Part shown: positions 62,509 through 64,000 of the stretch, piece after piece | How the letters are laid out: each line of letters begins with the position of its first letter | How positions within the stretch are numbered: position 1 is the first letter of the stretch | DNA from: an uncultured Bacteriovorax sp. | GTDB lineage: Bacteria; Bdellovibrionota; Bacteriovoracia; Bacteriovoracales; Bacteriovoracaceae | Length of the DNA: 64,000 nt | NCBI GenBank assembly: GCA_946481315.1 | Contig: CAMLMH010000010.1 | Span: 1 to 64,000, forward strand | Direction of reading: 5' to 3' | The notes under the pieces: generated by a model | Told to the model about the DNA's origin: nothing | The model's database searches: none | The model's input: the letters and a program-made list of their open reading frames with translations, nothing else | Position numbers and translations under genes: made by a program

Positions 62509-63240
62509 TTATTTTTTCTTTTTCTTTTTCATTTTGATCAGGAAGAAGGCCACTGCCGCTGCCCCAATCAGTCCAATCATTGTCGTTGTATCAGAATTGT
62601 CTCCGGAACCTTTAGCATTTTTATTCACGCCGATGTCAGCTTTGTTTCCGGCATCCGGGATATAAGTCGTATCACCCAGTAGATTTTCATCTTTATTTTT
62701 TGGTTTATAAGTTTCTCCGGAAGCAGCTTTCTGATCGAATACTTTCAGTGTTGCAATGATCTTCTCGAAAATATCCTGGTAAGCATCATAGTGATCCTTA
62801 GCAACTGAAAAAGTAACAGCGATTCCCAATGAATCTTTTACAGTGGCCAGATACTTTGTATAGAAACCTGGAACTTCAGAGGCAAGGTGAAGTGCATCGA
62901 CCCATTTTTGTCCGTTGATTTCCCGAACGGTCACTGACTTAGCTTCGGAAATTTGTGTTTTTCCACCAGGCAGAGTGAAGGCCTTAGCTTGTTTTAAATA
63001 GGCCTGATATTGATCCAGTGAATCCTGTTCACCTCTGTACTTAGCGGCAAGAATAATAATGGCTTCTTTTTTGCGGTCTTTGTTTTCACTCTGACAAACC
63101 CATTCCGAACCCTCAAGAGCACATTCCCAACCATTTGGTAATTCAAATTCACAAAACTGTGAGGTAAATGTCTTAGCAAAAACCGCCGGAACAAATAGCA
63201 TAAAGGCCAGAACTATAATCAAAAGCTTCTCAAATCTCAT
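62509..63240 (-). CDS. Exported protein with C-terminal membrane anchor
   Basis: Signal MRFEKLLIIVLAFMLFVPAVFA, a mature domain of about 150 residues starting KTFTSQFCEFELPNGWECALEGSEWVCQS (three Cys), a hydrophilic linker rich in Lys/Asn/Asp/Gly, then a hydrophobic helix (TMIGLIGAAAVAFFLIKM) and a run of lysines at the end. The layout resembles C-terminal anchoring or sorting tails such as the PEP-/Myxo-CTERM type, though no known tripeptide motif is visible. Function unknown. Confidence 0.7.
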   Translation of the reverse strand: MRFEKLLIIVLAFMLFVPAVFAKTFTSQFCEFELPNGWECALEGSEWVCQSENKDRKKEAIIILAAKYRGEQDSLDQYQAYLKQAKAFTLPGGKTQISEAKSVTVREINGQKWVDALHLASEVPGFYTKYLATVKDSLGIAVTFSVAKDHYDAYQDIFEKIIATLKVFDQKAASGETYKPKNKDENLLGDTTYIPDAGNKADIGVNKNAKGSGDNSDTTTMIGLIGAAAVAFFLIKMKKKKKK

Positions 63241-63323
63241 GCGTTTCTCTTGGGTAAAAGAGTTAATAATGTATTTGTTTAATCTTACACTAAGAAATAT
63301 TTTTTGGAATAGTTAATTCATGC

Positions 63324-64000
63324 CTATGGATTTTCAATTCCTCGGGCGGCAAAGCCTGGCTTGATGGCAATCTCATTATATTTTTTTACGAGTTTAATGA
63401 CCGACCAATCTGATCCGACTTCATAAACCACACCAGTGGCCACCAGCACGTTTCCACCGAAATAATCAGTCTGATAGACATCAAAACGCATACCTTTTTC
63501 CACATCAGTTGAGAGTCCCTGATCGATACGAATAAAATTTCCACGAGCTGACACTTTTAAAACAGAACCATCGATAGTGTATTCTTTAAAAGATTCAATC
63601 TTAATTGATTCTTTGGTCACTCCACTGGTGGCAAAACGAAGCCCAAGTTCAATAAAATTTCCCCGGTCAGTTGACTGCCCCTTGACCACAGATCCTCCAC
63701 GAGCAAAAAGATTTACACTATCCAGTGCATAGGCTGCGCCCAGATAAGGCAGAATGCGTTCACGGTTAATACTGTTAAAAAGGGCCGTCGCTCCCGTTGC
63801 CTGAAAAGGTTTAGTCGCGGGTGCATCGCTAAAGGGATCAGTGCTCAAGGAGTGGATGCCTTCTACACCGGCAAACAAAGAGAGCTTCGTCCAGTTATAG
63901 GATCCTTCAACCTGATATGTTATTTCTTCACTCAGATCATTGCCTGGATTATTATATCCTACCCGGAAATCCCATCTCCAGGCCTTAAGGCCATGAGAGA
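63324..64000 (-). CDS. Outer-membrane beta-barrel protein, 5' part beyond window
   Basis: The frame is open to the window end (SHGLKAWRWDFRVGYNNPGND... then LSLFAGVEG), so the annotated TTG at 63878 is not the start. Alternating beta-strands precede a C-terminal soluble domain (VLKVSARGNFIRIDQGLSTDVEKGMRFDVYQTD), which loosely resembles the N-terminal domain of the barrel protein at 35331. Function unknown. Confidence 0.65.
   Translation of the reverse strand, partial: SHGLKAWRWDFRVGYNNPGNDLSEEITYQVEGSYNWTKLSLFAGVEGIHSLSTDPFSDAPATKPFQATGATALFNSINRERILPYLGAAYALDSVNLFARGGSVVKGQSTDRGNFIELGLRFATSGVTKESIKIESFKEYTIDGSVLKVSARGNFIRIDQGLSTDVEKGMRFDVYQTDYFGGNVLVATGVVYEVGSDWSVIKLVKKYNEIAIKPGFAARGIENP

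Noticed and set aside
1..64000. CRISPR array, rRNA operon, prophage or restriction/defence island
   Set aside because: No spaced repeats, rRNA sequence, phage structural genes or defence genes seen.

Overview
The window looks like chromosomal DNA of a Gram-negative, lipoprotein-rich bacterium of moderate-to-low G+C. My best guess is the Bdellovibrionota (Bacteriovorax/Peredibacter-like). This rests on overall flavour: many secreted proteins and lipoproteins, the queA-tgt-yajC-tatA-secD-secF order, class II FBPase, a spore photoproduct lyase-like protein in a Gram-negative setting, and a LexA whose operator is not of the E. coli type. No rRNA or other taxonomic marker is present, so the assignment is inference. 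The standard genetic code fits. Genes are densely packed, often with overlapping start/stop codons.

Layout. 1-1128 is an insertion sequence with 24-bp inverted ends. 1150-2230 is a multi-pass membrane protein gene broken by a frameshift at a T8 run. 2232-6553 is a two-gene unit: a di-haem RoxA/OdsA-like lipoprotein, then a cytochrome P450 that carries a lipoprotein signal and a long C-terminal extension. 6704-12475 holds a secreted protein, a tryptophanase / spore-photoproduct-lyase-like / exported NadD-like operon, and an ankyrin membrane protein. 12623-14530 is a mutagenesis operon: a UmuD-like protein lacking both catalytic residues, and a Y-family polymerase. Its promoter matches that of lexA-dinB (58219-60009); both contain a TTACGC direct repeat with an 11-bp period.

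14531-18965 is visibly AT-rich, holds poorly recognisable genes and a decayed copy of the 3' end of the upstream polymerase gene, and ends at the 3' end of tRNA-Cys. It looks like an island. 19109-29953 is core: HU/IHF, a lipoprotein, the Sec/Tat/queuosine block, an orphan ParA with a small partner, and a DUF486 membrane protein. 30033-35105 is a giant modular surface lipoprotein with an FGE-like C-terminus.

35331-49646 is housekeeping: a beta-barrel, 2OG oxygenase, YggS, phasin-like protein, SRPBCC protein, GlpX, PilZ, PgsA, SerB, PanD, LRR protein, cNMP-binding protein, ClpB, CheY-like protein, S1/P1 nuclease, a conserved unknown, a [2Fe-2S] protein and an unlisted 39-aa membrane protein. 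49636-54489 is a five-gene translationally coupled acyl-metabolism operon: hydrolase, KASIII-like, FabG-like, hydrolase, acyl-CoA ligase. The rest holds a secreted PHB-type esterase, secreted proteins, an AlkB-like oxygenase, lexA-dinB, a MenE-MenH fusion, and the open end of another outer-membrane protein gene.

The points most worth following are the exported P450/di-haem pair, the inactive UmuD homologue under a LexA-type direct-repeat operator with apparently leaderless transcripts, the tRNA-Cys island with its umuC relic, and the KASIII operon with an altered active site.
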